DNA of 47,500 nucleotides from assembly GCA_905221605.1 (NCBI GenBank), contig CAJNDS010002181.1, positions 295,001 through 342,500 on the forward strand. The letters run 5' to 3'. Under the pieces are notes generated by a model. The model was not told the origin of the DNA. It ran no database searches and was given only the letters and a program-made list of their open reading frames with translations. Both the position numbers and the translations under genes were made by a program. Shown here piece after piece: positions 21,018-33,400 of this stretch (the first letter of the stretch is position 1; every line of letters starts with the position of its first letter). This stretch comes from Symbiodinium natans (Eukaryota; Sar; Dinophyceae; Suessiales; Symbiodiniaceae).

Positions 21018-21083
21018 CTTGCACTCGGAAGCCATCATGTTCAACGCGAAGAGGGCCTCCGTCTGGTTGACCCCAGCCAGCTT
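21018..21083 (-). CDS. Exon-like island similar to the exon at 29914
   Basis: Codes VNQTEALFALNMMASECK. It shares VNQ, LF and L spacing with the 29914-29979 exon (VNQSTVLFDLMVCE) and, like it, ends before GCC...TGGCTTAGGG. Flanked by CCCTAAA on the left and TTTGGGG/TTTAGGG on the right. May be a paralogous exon. Confidence 0.35.
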
Positions 21084-21544
21084 TGGGGTTGAGGGTTTGG
21101 GGTTTGGGGTTTGGGGTTTGGGGTTTGGGGTTTAGGGTTTAGGATCTAGGTTATGCATAAGGTTCAGGGTTTAGGGTTTCGAGGAATTAGTATTTGTATG
21201 GGGTTTAGGGTTAGGGCTTAGGAATTAGGGTTTGTGGGTTTAGCGGTCTATAAAACCCAGAAACTGCGTGAACCCTCTAAGCCCTGGGAGCCTTACAAAC
21301 CCTAGAAACGGTATCCGAGTACAAAACCCATATGAGCCCTAGAACCATAAACCCCCCGAATGCTAGGGTTTGGGATTTAGGGGTGCCCCGTGGCCCTTGA
21401 ACCAGCAAAGGGGGAGGACAGGACTTAGTTTAGGGTTTAGGGATTAGGGTTTAGGGTTTAGAGTTCGAGAGCCACTCCAAATACCTCTGCAGTCTCTACT
21501 TGCTTCTGAGGCCCCTGGAGCATGTTCGGGCAAAGTGCTTTCGA

Positions 21545-21792
21545 GCTTTGGGGGTTCAGGGTTTAGGGTTGGGGTTTAGGGTTTAGGGTTTAGGGTTTAG
21601 GGTTTAGGGTTTAGGGTTTAGGGTTTAGGGTTTAGGGTTTAGGGTTTAGGGTTTAGGGTTTAGGGTTTGGGGTTTGGGGTTTAGGGTTTAGGGTTCAGGG
21701 TTTAGGGTTTAGGGTTTAGGGTTGGAGCTTAGGGTTTAGGGTTTAGGGTTTCGGGTTTCGGGTTTAGGGTTCAGGGTTCAAGGTTTAGGTAA
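21545..21792 (+). repeat. Long TTTAGGG array
   Basis: About 33 units, with TTTGGGG, TTTCGGG and TTCAGGG variants. Confidence 0.95.
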
Positions 21793-22467
21793 ATTTTGTG
21801 GTCTCAGGGTTTCAAGAAGGCCCTGCCACGGCCTTGCCACGGTCCTTGCTGCTGCTGTTCGTCTCCTTGGACGGAAGCGCTGTTTGGTTTTAGGGCTTGG
21901 GGTTCAGGGTTTAGGGACTAAGGAGGTTTAGGGTTTCACTGAGTTTAGGGTTCGGGGAAATATCCGAGGACATGATGAAACCGAGTGCAAAATAGCAGCA
22001 CCAAGCGCGCGAAGTGGCAAAGACGTGTCAATGTGATCTGCGTGGAGCAATGTCGAGAACTGGGGCATGAGAACCCTTGACCCCATAACCCTAAAACCCT
22101 AAACCCAAACCCTCAACCCTCAACCCATCCGTCGTCTGAGACATCTCGCAAAGACTCGCTTGGGGTCTATATCGACATTAACAGCAACCTTACACTTTTA
22201 CTGCCCGGAACCCTATATAAACCCTAAACCCTAAATTATGAAAACCTGAAGCCTGCACCCTAAACCCTAAACCCTAAACCCTGAAGCCTATAAAGCCGAT
22301 AAAGCCGATAAAGCCTATAAAGCCTAAACCCTAGACCCCAAACCCTAAACCCTAAAACCCTTGAACCCACACCCTATTCCTTAGATCCACTCAGCCACAT
22401 GCCCTGGAACACGAACGTCTGCCCGCAACCCTAAATGCTACAAACTAGCTCTATAGCAAAATGCAAA

Positions 22468-22575
22468 GGGTTAGGGTTTAGGGTTTAGGGTTTAGGGTTT
22501 AGGGTTTAGGGTTTAGGGTTTAGGGTTTAGGGTTTAGGGTTTAGGGTTTAGGGTTTAGGGTTGAGGGTCTAGGGT
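22468..22575 (+). repeat. TTTAGGG array
   Basis: About 15 units. Confidence 0.95.
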
Positions 22576-22599
22576 CTAACCTCGGTGGCTGAGGGCCCT

Positions 22600-22672
22600 G
22601 GTGAACACGTTCTTCTTGAAGAGCCCAGGAACAGCAAGGATACACTCTATTGCTTCAAGGTTCAAGGCTTAG
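22600..22672 (-). CDS. Exon-like island
   Basis: Minus frame EAIECILAVPGLFKKNVFTR, then ALSHR. The plus strand is also open here with a Met, so the strand is uncertain. Confidence 0.25.
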
Positions 22673-22769
22673 GGTTTAGGGAATACGTGTGTTTCTTTGT
22701 TCGTTCAAGTTCAACGGATCGCAAACTTGAAGCCATGCACCCCCGAAGGCCAAAATCTCTAAAACCACA

Positions 22770-22863
22770 GCCTAAACCCTAAACCCTAAACCCTAAACCC
22801 TAAACCCTAAACCCTAAACCCTAAACCCTAAACCCTAAACCCTAAACCCTAAACCCTAAACCC
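22770..22863 (-). repeat. CCCTAAA array
   Basis: About 13 perfect units. Confidence 0.95.
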
Positions 22864-23446
22864 AAAAAGCTTCAACCCCCAAACTCTGAACCCCAGACCC
22901 GTCAACCCTGCATTCTTTGAACTCAGAGCCCTCAAAAGCCTTCAGACCTCTGACCCCCCCCCCCCCCCCAAAAAAAAAAAAAAAAACTTTGGAGTATAGC
23001 CTGGAAAAAAAGGGTACATACTTTTTCGGTGTAAGTAGCTATTCTGCTAGGAACCCAGAACCAAAAACAGCATTAGAGCATGGTACTCCAAAACCCAGAT
23101 CCCCTGGGCTGCCACGCGGGGTCTAGGTGCTGCAAGAGGAGTTGCAGACCCCCCATCTTGTGGATGATAAGGTTCAGGTTGTCCTAGAGGGTTTAGGGTT
23201 TAGGGTTTAGGGTTTAGGGTTGGAGTCTTTGTGGGGTTTACCGATCTATACCTTGAATCAAAAATCTTATCGGGTCGGTTCTCTAAACCCTCAAGTGTTG
23301 GACCTCTTTGCCCCGTTTTTTGGCTTCTATGGCCTCTTTGGTACACCCTCAACCCTATGCCCTGGGCCTTGTGCACGCTTCTAGCAGGGCATCTTCCGAC
23401 ACGACAGCAACCGGGGGTATGCTGCTCTTCCTTTGCCAAAACGATT

Positions 23447-23525
23447 TGGTACCTTGTTGGGGTCCTTATTATAAGGGGATCCGACTATTCGGGGGATCTA
23501 GGTTAGGGTCCCCTATCTTCGTGAA
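23447..23525. mobile_element. Small repeated element, GGTACCTTGTTGGGGTCC type
   Basis: Related to 8097-8178. Followed by poly-C at 23570-23590. Confidence 0.6.
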
Positions 23526-23590
23526 GCTCCACTCTGAGTAAATGCTGACTTCGGATTAGTCGCCAGTCCCCCCCCCCCCCCCCCCCCCCC

Positions 23591-23672
23591 GTGCCCGGTG
23601 CCCCGCCCGTTCTTGAAGGCAGTCTCATCCGTCTTCGGGGCCACTTTACCAATCAGAGCTTGAGATTCAGCC
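23591..23672 (-). CDS. Exon-like island
   Basis: Minus frame AESQALIGKVAPKTDETAFK, then NGRG, bounded by a poly-C tract. Splice sites not clear. Confidence 0.3.
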
Positions 23673-24171
23673 GTAATTCAGGGTCTGTAGGCTCCTAAAC
23701 CCTAAACCCTCAACCCTAGACCCTAAACCCTGAACCCCAAACACACAATCGGTGTCGCATTCTGCTGCTGCGCTGGATGACCCTGGCCTTGTCGTCGGTG
23801 ACCTAGGCTCTAACGCTCAACCCTCAGCGTTGAACGGCTTCCTGAAGGCTCCAATGTAGTTCCTTTTTTGGGGTTGGTTGTAGGGAGGAGGGTATAGAGA
23901 AGCATGAACAGAAAGCCAGAGAGAGATTTGGTGGCTGTGCTTGCTTAGAGCTGTGGTGCTCGAGGTGTGAAATGAACATCCGAACCCCCGAGCGCTACAT
24001 CCAAAACCCTGTGAACTGTGAACGCGAATCCTCCCTAAACCCTAAACCCTAAACCCTAAACCCTCAACCCTATACCGCCTAAAGGATCCCAAAGCAAGAG
24101 GAGAGCAACGGTATCCTTTGGAACAGAGGGTTTCTGGCAGTTGTAGGGCTCCGGGTCGGGTGTAGGGAATA

Positions 24172-24270
24172 TTTAGGGTTTAGGGTTTAGGGTTTAGGGT
24201 TTAGGGTTTAGGGTTTAGGGTTTAGGGTTTAGGGTTCAGGGTTTAGGGTTTAGGGCTAGGGTTTAGGGCT
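24172..24270 (+). repeat. TTTAGGG array
   Basis: About 13 units. Confidence 0.95.
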
Positions 24271-24685
24271 TTGGGAGGATTAGCGTCTAGAGTTCAGGCT
24301 ACCCTTACATTCAAATTTCAATCCAAGGGGCTTCTGCCCCAAGCTGTCACGCTTATGACCCAGTAGAGGGCCCGCACTAAAGGAGGCTGGGGGGCGGGGA
24401 GGGGCTACCTGTGGCTTAGGGACATCTGTCAGGCAGTCGAGGTTTGAGGAAGAGCAGGTTCGCACTTTGCGGTGTACGTTGCTTGAGGTGCGGTTCTAAG
24501 GCTGTATCGAGTCGTGGGCTTAACGACTGAGGAGGGGGTTTGTAGGGGTTAGGGCTTCGGGTTTAGGTTCTTTTCCGAAACCGTAACGCTAAAACCTAAA
24601 CCCTAAACCCTGAACCCTGAACCCTGAACCCTGAACCCTGAGCCCTTAAACCCTCAAAAGCATCTTTATCCCTAAAGCAATGGGC

Positions 24686-24742
24686 TCAGATCCGGGCGAT
24701 GTTGTACAAAACCTTGCTGGCGCGGCCGCGCATCTCAGGATC
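24686..24742 (-). CDS. Terminal exon, unidentified gene
   Basis: After CTGGAG the frame reads DPEMRGRASKVLYNIARI and TGA. The phase would fit the exon at 29914-29979, but the gap includes 4.5 kb of tandem repeats, so the link is only possible. It lies between a CCCTAAA-type array on the left and a short TTTAGG stretch on the right. Confidence 0.4.
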   Translation of the reverse strand, partial: DPEMRGRASKVLYNIARI

Positions 24743-25219
24743 CTCCAGCAGGTTTAGGTGCTCGTAAGTGTAGGTTTCTCTAAGTAGAGAGGGCAACTAT
24801 GGCTACGACCTTACTTGGGGGTACTTCTAGCCTAAACCCTAAACACTAAACCATAAACGCCAAACGCCAAACGCTAAACCCTAAACCCTAAAAGGACCCC
24901 AATGAACCTCCTAGAAGAGGCGCTGTCTATGGTCAATTGTTTCAAGTGTAGGAATAGCACCTCCCAGAGAGGGGTCTTGACCTTGCATAACCCACCCGAA
25001 ACTCTGAACCCTGAACCCTGAGCCCTGAACCCTAAACCCTAAACCCTAAACCCTAAACCATAGGCCGCCCGCGCCAGGCGGCGGCCGGTACAACTGAACG
25101 CTACCGCTTCGAGATCTGCTTGCTTTGCCAAGCAGATCGAGTTTGCCACACCTGATGCATCCCTGCTACCATAGGGCACAATGTAATAATGGATTAACCC
25201 TAAACCCCCGACGCGCACC

Positions 25220-26050
25220 CCGGCGGGGGAGGCCAGGGTTGCCCCCGCCAGAGTTGCCCCCGCCAGGGTTGCCCCCACCAGGGTTAGGGTTGCCCCCACC
25301 AGGGTTGCCCCCGCCAGGGTTGCCCCCACCAGGGTTGCCCCCGTCAGGGTTGCCCTTCCCAGGTTGCCCCCGTCAGGGTTGCCCCCGCCGGGGTTGCCCC
25401 ACCTAGAGTTCCCCCACCAATGTTGCCCCCGCCAGGGTTGCCCCTGCCAGGGTTGCCCCCGCCAGGGTTGGCTCCGCCAGGTTGTTTCCGCCGCGAGGGG
25501 CAACCCTCACCATAGCCCCCGCCAGGGTTGCCCCCCCGCCAGGGTTGCCCCCGCCAGGGCCGCCAACATTCCCCCACCAGCAGGGTTGCCCCCGCCAGGG
25601 TTGCCCCCACCAGGGTTGCCCTGCCAGTTGTGCCCAAAATTCCTTTCCAACTTTCCAGGCTCGCTCTCCGCAGAGTTGCCCTCGCCAGGGTGACAGGGTT
25701 GCCCCCGCCAGGGTTGCTCACATTTGCCCGGCAGGGTTGCCCCCGCCAAGGTTGCCCTTGTGAGGGTTGTCCCCTCTCAGGATTGCCCCCGCCAGGGTCA
25801 TTTGCAAGATTGCTCTAAACAGGTAAGGTTGCCCCAGCCCCGGCGCCAGGTCGCCTACTTGTGCACCTTCTCTGTGACGGCCCTCCCAGACCACCTGGTC
25901 CTCCTCACTACCAGTTGCGCCCAAAATTCCTTTCTCGCTAGGGTGACAGGTTTGCCCCTGCCAGGGTTGCCCACCAGGTCTGCCCCGCCAGGGTTGCCCT
26001 TGTGAGGGTTGTCCCTGCCAGGGCCCTTCAGGGTTGCCCCCGCCACCAAC
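25220..26050. repeat. 15-bp minisatellite GGGTTGCCCCCGCCA
   Basis: About 40 degenerate units in several blocks. The unit length is a multiple of three, so all six frames stay open and give pseudo-peptides such as GATLA or QPWRG. I do not call a protein here. Confidence 0.9.
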
Positions 26051-26130
26051 CCCGGCACCATGTCGCCTACTTGTGCACCTTCTCAGTGACGCCTCTCCCA
26101 GACAACCTGGTCCTCCTTGCGCGCTTGCAA

Positions 26131-27000
26131 CCTTGTGGACGTAATGGCCTTTAACAGTGGCTTCAACCTCCAAAAGGACGTTAAAACAAGGGATTTGTGA
26201 TTTTAAGATACATTTGGGATTTTTAAAGGTAAGGCCTTGAGTGGCCAACATGACTACAATTCAAACCTCGAAGGCTCTGAAGCAACAGTCTAAAGGCTTG
26301 TAGTTTTTGAGTGGTTTAATTTTTTCTTGTATTCATTATATAGGGTTCGGTTTTTTCTCTCGGCTCGGGTTGTCCCTACCTTGTGGACGTAATGGCCTTT
26401 AAAAGTGGCTTCAACCTCCAAAAGGACGTTAAAACAAGGGATTTGTGATTTTAAGATACATTTGGGATTTTTAAAGGTAAGGCCTTGAGTGGCCAACATG
26501 ACTACAATTCAAACCTCGAAGGCTCTGAAGCAACAGTCTAAAGGCTTGTAGTTTTTGAGTGGTTTAATTTTTTCTTGTATTCATTATATAGGGTTCGGTT
26601 TTTTCTCTCGGCTCGGGTTGTCCCTACCTTGTGGACGTAATGGCCTTTAAAAGTGGCTTCAACCTCCAAAAGGACGTTAAAACAAGGGATTTGTGCTTTT
26701 AAGATACATTCGGGATTTTTTAAAGGTAAGGCCTTGAGTGGCCGATACGATTACCAATTCAAACCTCGAAGGCTCTGAAGCAACAGTCTAAAGGCTTGTT
26801 TCTAGTTTTTGAGTGACTTTATTTTTTCCTGTATTCATTATACAGGGTTTGTTTTTTTTCCTCTAGGCTCTGGTTGTCCCTACCTCGTGGACGTAATGGC
26901 CTTCAAATGTGGCTTCAACCTCCAAAAGGACGTTAAAACAAGGGATTTGTGATTTTAAGATACATTTGGGATTTTTAAAGGTAAGGCCTTGAGTGGCCGA
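26131..27000. repeat. Tandem repeat of about 248 bp, copies 1-4
   Basis: Units start at 26131, 26379, 26627 and 26883 with CCTTGTGGACGTAATGGCC. Each contains TTTTTAAAGGTAAGGCCTTG and a pyrimidine tract TTTTTTCTCTCGGCTC. Copy 4 is cut at about 27000. Confidence 0.95.
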
Positions 27001-27576
27001 TTTCGCATGATTTCATGGGGTATACTAGAAAAATGGGAATAGTGCTCCAGCTAACAATGTAGAGAGAACTCACTGTACGAAGCACAGAATTTGCGACCGA
27101 ATGTTTGGCAACACGACAGTGGTGGCATTTTGGGCATTATATGTATCGCAGACACGGCGTTTGCTTCCACATTCAACACTGTATATTACCAAATGTTGCG
27201 CTAACCGCCACCGATAACAGGAGTCTTGAGCTATGATGCTTTGGGCCAAAACTCCCTTCTTGTTTCCCTTATATTGTGGGTTGAAGGCTTATAGTGGGTT
27301 TAGGGTCTGTGTCACATTTGGGTTTTGGGCTTGGGTTCGGGCGCAGTGTTTTTTGTCTTCAAACACACAGTCGGGCTTGGGACAGGGCGAGCGGCACCGG
27401 GGCACGTTTAGGCAAATAGAGTACGTGCATTTCTACGTTTTCGACGCTTTTTAACTAGCATTTTGGGGGATTTTAACTAGCGCTCGAACGTTTTCGACGC
27501 TCCCAGCTCGCATGGGTAACCCGCGTGAAAGGCCTGAGTTTTTAGGCCTGGCACATGATGGTTGTGTGCGTACCAG
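27000..27576. other. Unique segment interrupting the 248-bp repeat
   Basis: No PPR or other recognised coding. Contains two near copies of TTTTAACTAGC and CGTTTTCGACGCT (27437-27500). Confidence 0.6.
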
Positions 27577-28318
27577 CCTTGTGGACGTAATGGCCTTCAA
27601 AATGTCTAAAAGGACGTTGCAACAAGGGATTTGTGATTTTAAGATACATTCGGGATTTTTTAAAGGTAAGGCCTTGAGTGGCCGATACGACTACCAATTC
27701 AAACCTCGAAGGCTCTGAAGCAACAGTCTAAAGGCTTGTAGTTTTTGAGTGGCTAAGTTTTTTTCCTGTATTCATTATACAGGGTTTATTTTTTTTCTCT
27801 CGGCTCTGGTCGTCCCTACCTTGTGGACGTCATGGCCTTTAAAAGTGGCTTCAACCTCCAGACGTTAAAATTAAGGGATTTGTGATTTTAAGATTCATTT
27901 GGAATTTTTGAAGGTAAGGCCTTGAGTGGCCGATATGACTACCAATTCAAACCTTCAAACCTCGAAGGCTCTGAAGCAACAGTCTAAAGGCTTGTAGTTT
28001 TTGAGTGGCTTAGTTTTGTTACCTGTATTCATTACACAGGGTTCGGTTTTTTTCTCTCGGCTCTGGTTGTCCCTACCTTGTGGACGTAATGGCCTTTAAA
28101 TGTGGCTTCAACCTCCAAAAGGACGTTAAAACAACGGATTTGTGATTTAAAGATACATCTGGGACCGGTAAGGCCTTGGGTGGCCGATACGACTACCAAT
28201 TCAAACCTCGAAGGCTCTGAAGCAACAGTTTAAAGGCTTGTCGTTTTTGAGTGGCTTAATTTTGTCCTGTATTCATTATACAGGGTGGGTTTTTTTCTCT
28301 CGGCTCTGGTTGTCCCTA
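27577..28318. repeat. Tandem repeat of about 248 bp, copies 5-7
   Basis: Units start at 27577, 27819 and 28076. Copy 5 lacks part of the middle; copy 7 lacks TTTTTAAA before the GGTAAGG. Confidence 0.95.
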
Positions 28319-28532
28319 GCGTGCATCATCAGTCAGGCCATGGAGGCATAATCAATCCCATATATACGGCTTTTCATCACATAGCAGGTGTATTTCATAC
28401 ACAATGCACTCGCTCAGGCACAGATGCCACAAAACCGCAGGATTTTAAGGGTCATTTCGAAACGTCGCTTATATTAGGGGTCATTTCGAAACGTAACCAA
28501 AGACAGAAATAGAGGACATTTAGTCCTCAAGG

Positions 28533-29445
28533 AAGGCTTCGTCGTCCTTCTCTATGAAGGAACCACAAGCTCCCTGCCAAAGTACTCTATTATTCTGCCA
28601 GGGCGCCGGCAATGTTGCCCTCGCCGGGGTTTCGCGCCAGGGTTGCGCCTGCCAGGGCTGCCCCCGCCGCATTCCCTCCATCTCATCCGGGTTATTCCGG
28701 AGTCCTGCGACCAACATGGCTCGGGTTGGAAAAACCGACACGGGGCTTGCCCTGGCTCAGCTATGGCCTTGAGGGTGTCTTAAACACAGTAGTTTGGATC
28801 CAGGACAGTGTAGGCTCAAGCAACAGCAGCAGTACGTCCCATCCCGGCTATGGGGGAGAGTTGCCCCTTGATAGGGGCCTCCACCTCTTCCCCCTCAGGG
28901 TTGCCCCCGCCAGGGTGGCCCGCCAGGGTTGCCCCAGGGCCCTCGCCAGGGTTGCCGGTTGCCCCCGCCAGGGTTGCCCCCCGTCAGGGCGGTTGCCCTA
29001 CCAGTTGCGCCCAAAATTCCTTTCTCGCTAGGGTGACAGGTTTGCCCCTGCCAGGGTTGCCCACCAGGTCTTCTCAGTGACGCCTCTCCCAGACAACCTG
29101 GTCCTCCTTGCGCGCTTGCAAGGCTTCGTCGTCCTTCTCTATGAAGGAACCACAAGCTCCCTGCCAAAGTACTCTATTATTCTGCCAGGGTGCCGGCAAT
29201 GTTGCCCTCGCCGGGGTTGCACGCCAGGGTTGCGCCTGCCAGGGCTGCCCCCGCCGCATTCCCTCCATCTCATCCGGGTTATTCCGGAGTCCTGCGACCA
29301 ACATGGCTCGGGTTGGAAAAACCGACACGGGGCTTGCCCTGGCTTAGCTATGGCCTTGAGGGTGTCTTAAACACAGTAGTTTGGATCCAGGACAGTGTAG
29401 GCTCAAGCAACAGCAGCAGTACGTCCCATCCCCGCCATCGGGGAG
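28533..29445 (+). repeat. Direct duplication, offset 587 bp
   Basis: 28533-28855 (AAGGCTTCGTCGTCC to CCCATCCC) is repeated at 29120-29445 with few changes. The spacer holds more of the 15-bp minisatellite and a copy of the segment at 25913-25980 (CCAGTTGCGCCCAAAATTCC). Confidence 0.9.
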
Positions 29446-29646
29446 AGTGGAGGTGAAAGCCCCCTTGATAGGGGGGTGGGGGGTAGACCGCTCTAAACCC
29501 GAAAAAGGCGGTAGTTTGGGTGGTTGGGGTGGGATCCGCTGCACCGAGGCGGCCCGACCCACCACCACTCCCTGGCGCGGGTCGGGACCGCGGCACTTTG
29601 GAACACCCTAAACCCTAAACCCTAAACCCTAGACCTCCAACCGGAT

Positions 29647-29746
29647 TCTTGGATGGCCCTTAGAACCCTCTGAAAAACATTCCTGAAGATGACCCTCTTA
29701 AAACGCAGTGAGGGAAATGATGAGATGTCCCAAGGGCCTACCGAGT
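29647..29746 (+). mobile_element. Copy of the intron-11 element outside the PPR gene
   Basis: CTTGGATGGCCC to GGGCCTACCGAG ends; inner TTAGAACCCTCTGAAA and CCCTCTTAAA as in 15961-16100. Confidence 0.65.
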
Positions 29747-29819
29747 GTTGACTGCAGGGCCTTTCAACCCCAAACCCCAAACCCCAAACTTCAAATCCCA
29801 AACCCCAAACCCCAAACCC

Positions 29820-29900
29820 CAAACCCTAAACCCGAAACCCGAAACCCGAAACCCTAAACCCTAAACCCCAAACCCTAAACCCTAAACCCTAAACCCTAAA
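29820..29900 (-). repeat. CCCTAAA array
   Basis: Grades into CCCCAAA units at 29770-29820; left side of exon 29914-29979. Confidence 0.9.
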
Positions 29901-29913
29901 GCCAGACTTGGGC

Positions 29914-30388
29914 CTCGCAAACCATCAGGTCGAACAGCACGGTGCTCTGGTTCACAGACATGAGCAGCTTCCCATGCTCCTGGCCAGCGCCGTGGGGTTT
30001 AGGGTTTAGGGTTTAGGGTTTAGGGTTTAGGGTTTAGGGTTTAGGGTTTAGGGTTTAGGGTTTAGGGTTTAGGGTTTAGGGGTTAGGGGTTAGGGGTTGG
30101 GTTTAGGGTCCCTAAACCTGAAACGCCAAACCCTAAACCTGAAAGCGGTTGGCTGCGGTTCAGAGAGTCTGGGGGAGTTTACGGCTTACAGACCCCTAAA
30201 CCCTAAACCCCAAACTTCAACATACCCAAAGGTCTAAGAGCAGAAAAACCCTCCGCATTTGTAGATTCATGCTACAATAAGAACACCATTTTGGAATTCT
30301 TGGGGTAACCACTCTGACATTCGTTTGTGGATCTAAACTTTAAACGAAACAAGCCTACGCCCTAAAGCACAAGCTCGGACGATGCCCT

Positions 30389-30422
<34 letters not shown>

Positions 30423-33400
30423 CCCCCACAGGTTCCCCCACTCAGCTACCGGTCATAAGCCTATACGGGGAGGGGGCCCCTGGTCAGGGTGTAGTAGGCC
30501 CCGAACCCTCCCAGCCCTAAACCCTACAAGCAACACATGGTGGGCGCTCCATGCCGATCATCCGACACTTCTTGGGGGCCTCAGTGAAACATAGGGAGGG
30601 CCGATGGTTCCAGAGCTTAGGGCTTTAGGCTTCGGGTCTTCAGCAGTCACACTCATACCAACAAATGCACCGTCTGAAACACAACTACCCGTATCAGAAA
30701 CCTGATGACAAGAAACTTATCAGTAAACTAGAACAACAGCTTTAGGGCTATAAGGGGTCGCTGAAAGGGACCTTTAAAGCTTATTCCCCTATATATAACC
30801 CCTATATAAACTCTATACATATATATACACACACCAGTATAGTGCCTATTATCCCTCCTTTAATTTGTCCCTTGACAGACCCAATGGCAGCATCTACACC
30901 CTAAGCCCTGAACTCGTGGTGGCAGGTGGAATCACACTCTCCGAACCCCACACTACTTTACCAATACTGCGCCCAAAGGGTCCATGTACCTCATCACTTA
31001 TGCACGTGGGCCCCAAAGTCCCTATGTAGGAGGTACTTTAAGGCCCAAGTATTCCCTCTCTAGGTACATGGACCCTTAGGGGCGGACATAAGAGTCAGAA
31101 TCGTCTGAAGGTCAGACAGCCTGCATGTTGTAAAAAAACCCTAAGGGCTCAGGTTTCAACTAGGGACCCAAGGCCCTATAGAAGAGTAGTATGGCGAACC
31201 GAATATTCATCCCGAATGGGGGATTCTCTAAATTAGGATTCTGTTTCTGGTGTACGTACCCTATGTATGAGGATCCGCAGTATAAGAGGAACTCAAAAAG
31301 GGCTAGTTTAGGGAACCCTCCGATATCTTAAACGCCTCTCCCATTTTCGAAACCCTAAGCGTAAATGACTTAAATCCTAAAACCGGAACCTGAGTAGACG
31401 TAGTCAAGGTGTCGTATTGTTCTCGAGTCGGCTGGGAGTCGACACACAGGCCACTACTCCCCAGTGACCACCTGAACCACTCGCAGCTTTCCCTGCTACT
31501 GGCTGCCAGGAGGTGTTTAGGGTTTAGAGAAGAGATAGGGTTTGAGCCTTAGGGAAGAGCAGCAGAACACGGTCAGGCAGTCTACTGTAGTATTAAGGTA
31601 CACAGTTGTTGTAGAGCAATGCAAGTCTACATGACTACAAAGTGTCATTGCTGAGCATTGGGCACAAAGTCCTGGTCCGGGTATCTCAATTAGGACCACA
31701 CACTGTGAACGCAGTAGTTCGGCAGCACCAGAGCCGTGCCAATGTGCGTGAAAACAAGCAGGAGCGCACGGCATGCACAAAAACAACCCGTGCAATCACA
31801 ACTATAATCCCTAGAGCCTTAAGCTAAGCCTTAAACCCTAAAATCCTAAGGCCCGAAACCCTGAAATCATCAAGCATTAACCCTAAAGCCTCAACCCTAA
31901 ACCCTAAACCCTAAACCTCAAAACCCGAAACCCTACACCCCAAAGGGTTTGCTAAATGTTCGACCAGGGGGCAGTCCATCCACGGATCGGGCAGTTGGTG
32001 GCCGGCAATGGCAACTCTGAGTCTAACTCCTCCCGAGGATCAAAATAGTAGATCCCACTAAGGGTTTAGGGTTTAGGGTTTAGGGCTTGGGGTGTCAGGG
32101 TTTCGGGTTAACTCCTCTCCGGCTTGTGGGATCTCCCTACTTGGAGCTTGGGGCTTAGGGATTGGGGGATTGGGGTTTCGAGAAGCCCCACACAACCCGG
32201 CACCCGAATCCTCTCCCCCTTAGAACGGGTTTAGGGTTTGGGGGTTTGGGGACTTTTCAGTAGGGTGCAGCCCTAAACCCTAGACCCTAGACCTTAAACC
32301 CTAGACCCTAAACCCTAATTAAACCCCAAACCCTAAACCAGGGTTTACCCAAATCTTTTTCCCCGTCACTTGCTGCCTTGATGGCCCAGATCTTGTCTCC
32401 GCGGTGCGGTCCGTGCATGAGGGTGTTCGTGAGGTCCTGCGGAATTTAGGGTTTGGGGTTTAGGGTTTAGGGTTTAGGGTTTAGGGTTTATGGTTTAGGG
32501 TTCAGGGTTACTTGGAGGTTCATAGTGCTTATTAACCAGCTATAAGTGTACTTATAACCACTTATATGCCCCTTAAGTGCCCGAATATGGTTATAAGTAC
32601 AGTTATAAGTACAGTTATAATTGGTTAGTAAGTACCATGAACCTCGAAGTAGGTTTAGGGTTAGTGTTTAGTAAGCCTTTAAGCCGCAGGCCCTGAGCCC
32701 GAAGAACTTATGCCCCACGCCCCAAGCCCTTATCCTTTAAGCCCTATAAGCCCTATATGCCCTAAACCAGTCATACCCTTAGCCCTTCAGGGCTGGGGTC
32801 CTATTAGCAGAAACTCGAAATGCGATGGCGCGCCTACTTGGCAGAGGGGAGCCTCACTAAACCCCAAAAATCAGGCGTTCTCTACTACCCCCCTGTATAT
32901 TCTTTTTCGGGTTTAGGGTTTAGGGTTTAGGGATACTTCCCCCCCCCCCCCCCCCTTAAGTTTAAGGCTATAGGCTGAACCTTAAAAGGCCCTAAACCCT
33001 AAACCCTGAACCCTGAACCCTAAACCCTAAACCTGAAAAAGCCCGAAACCCTAAACCCTAAGCCCTCGAACCCTAACTATACTCTCCCCGGAAAGAGACC
33101 TGGTAGCGCTTGGTCACGTTCTTCTTTGACTCGACTCCGCACCTACTTCTGGCTGGTTCTTAGTAGGGAATGAGGGCCCTATATAAGGATTCTATGGGAG
33201 TTTACGACAACCAGGGACTCCAATATAACCCCCAAACGGTAGGATTCCCGTATAATAAGGACCCAAAAAGGTACCCTCAATTTCGGAAACCCCGGCCCTA
33301 ATTCCCTCTTCCCTACTAGGTGGACTTTGGAGTTTTAGGGCTGTAGGGTTTGGAGCCCGGATCTCTTTGGTGCCTCATGGCCTTATAAGCCCTGAACCCT

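Noticed and set aside
25039-26251. Pentapeptide-like proteins (GATLA, QPWRG, NPGGG)
   Set aside because: The unit is 15 bp, so every frame is open on both strands; no start, splice or codon evidence favours one.
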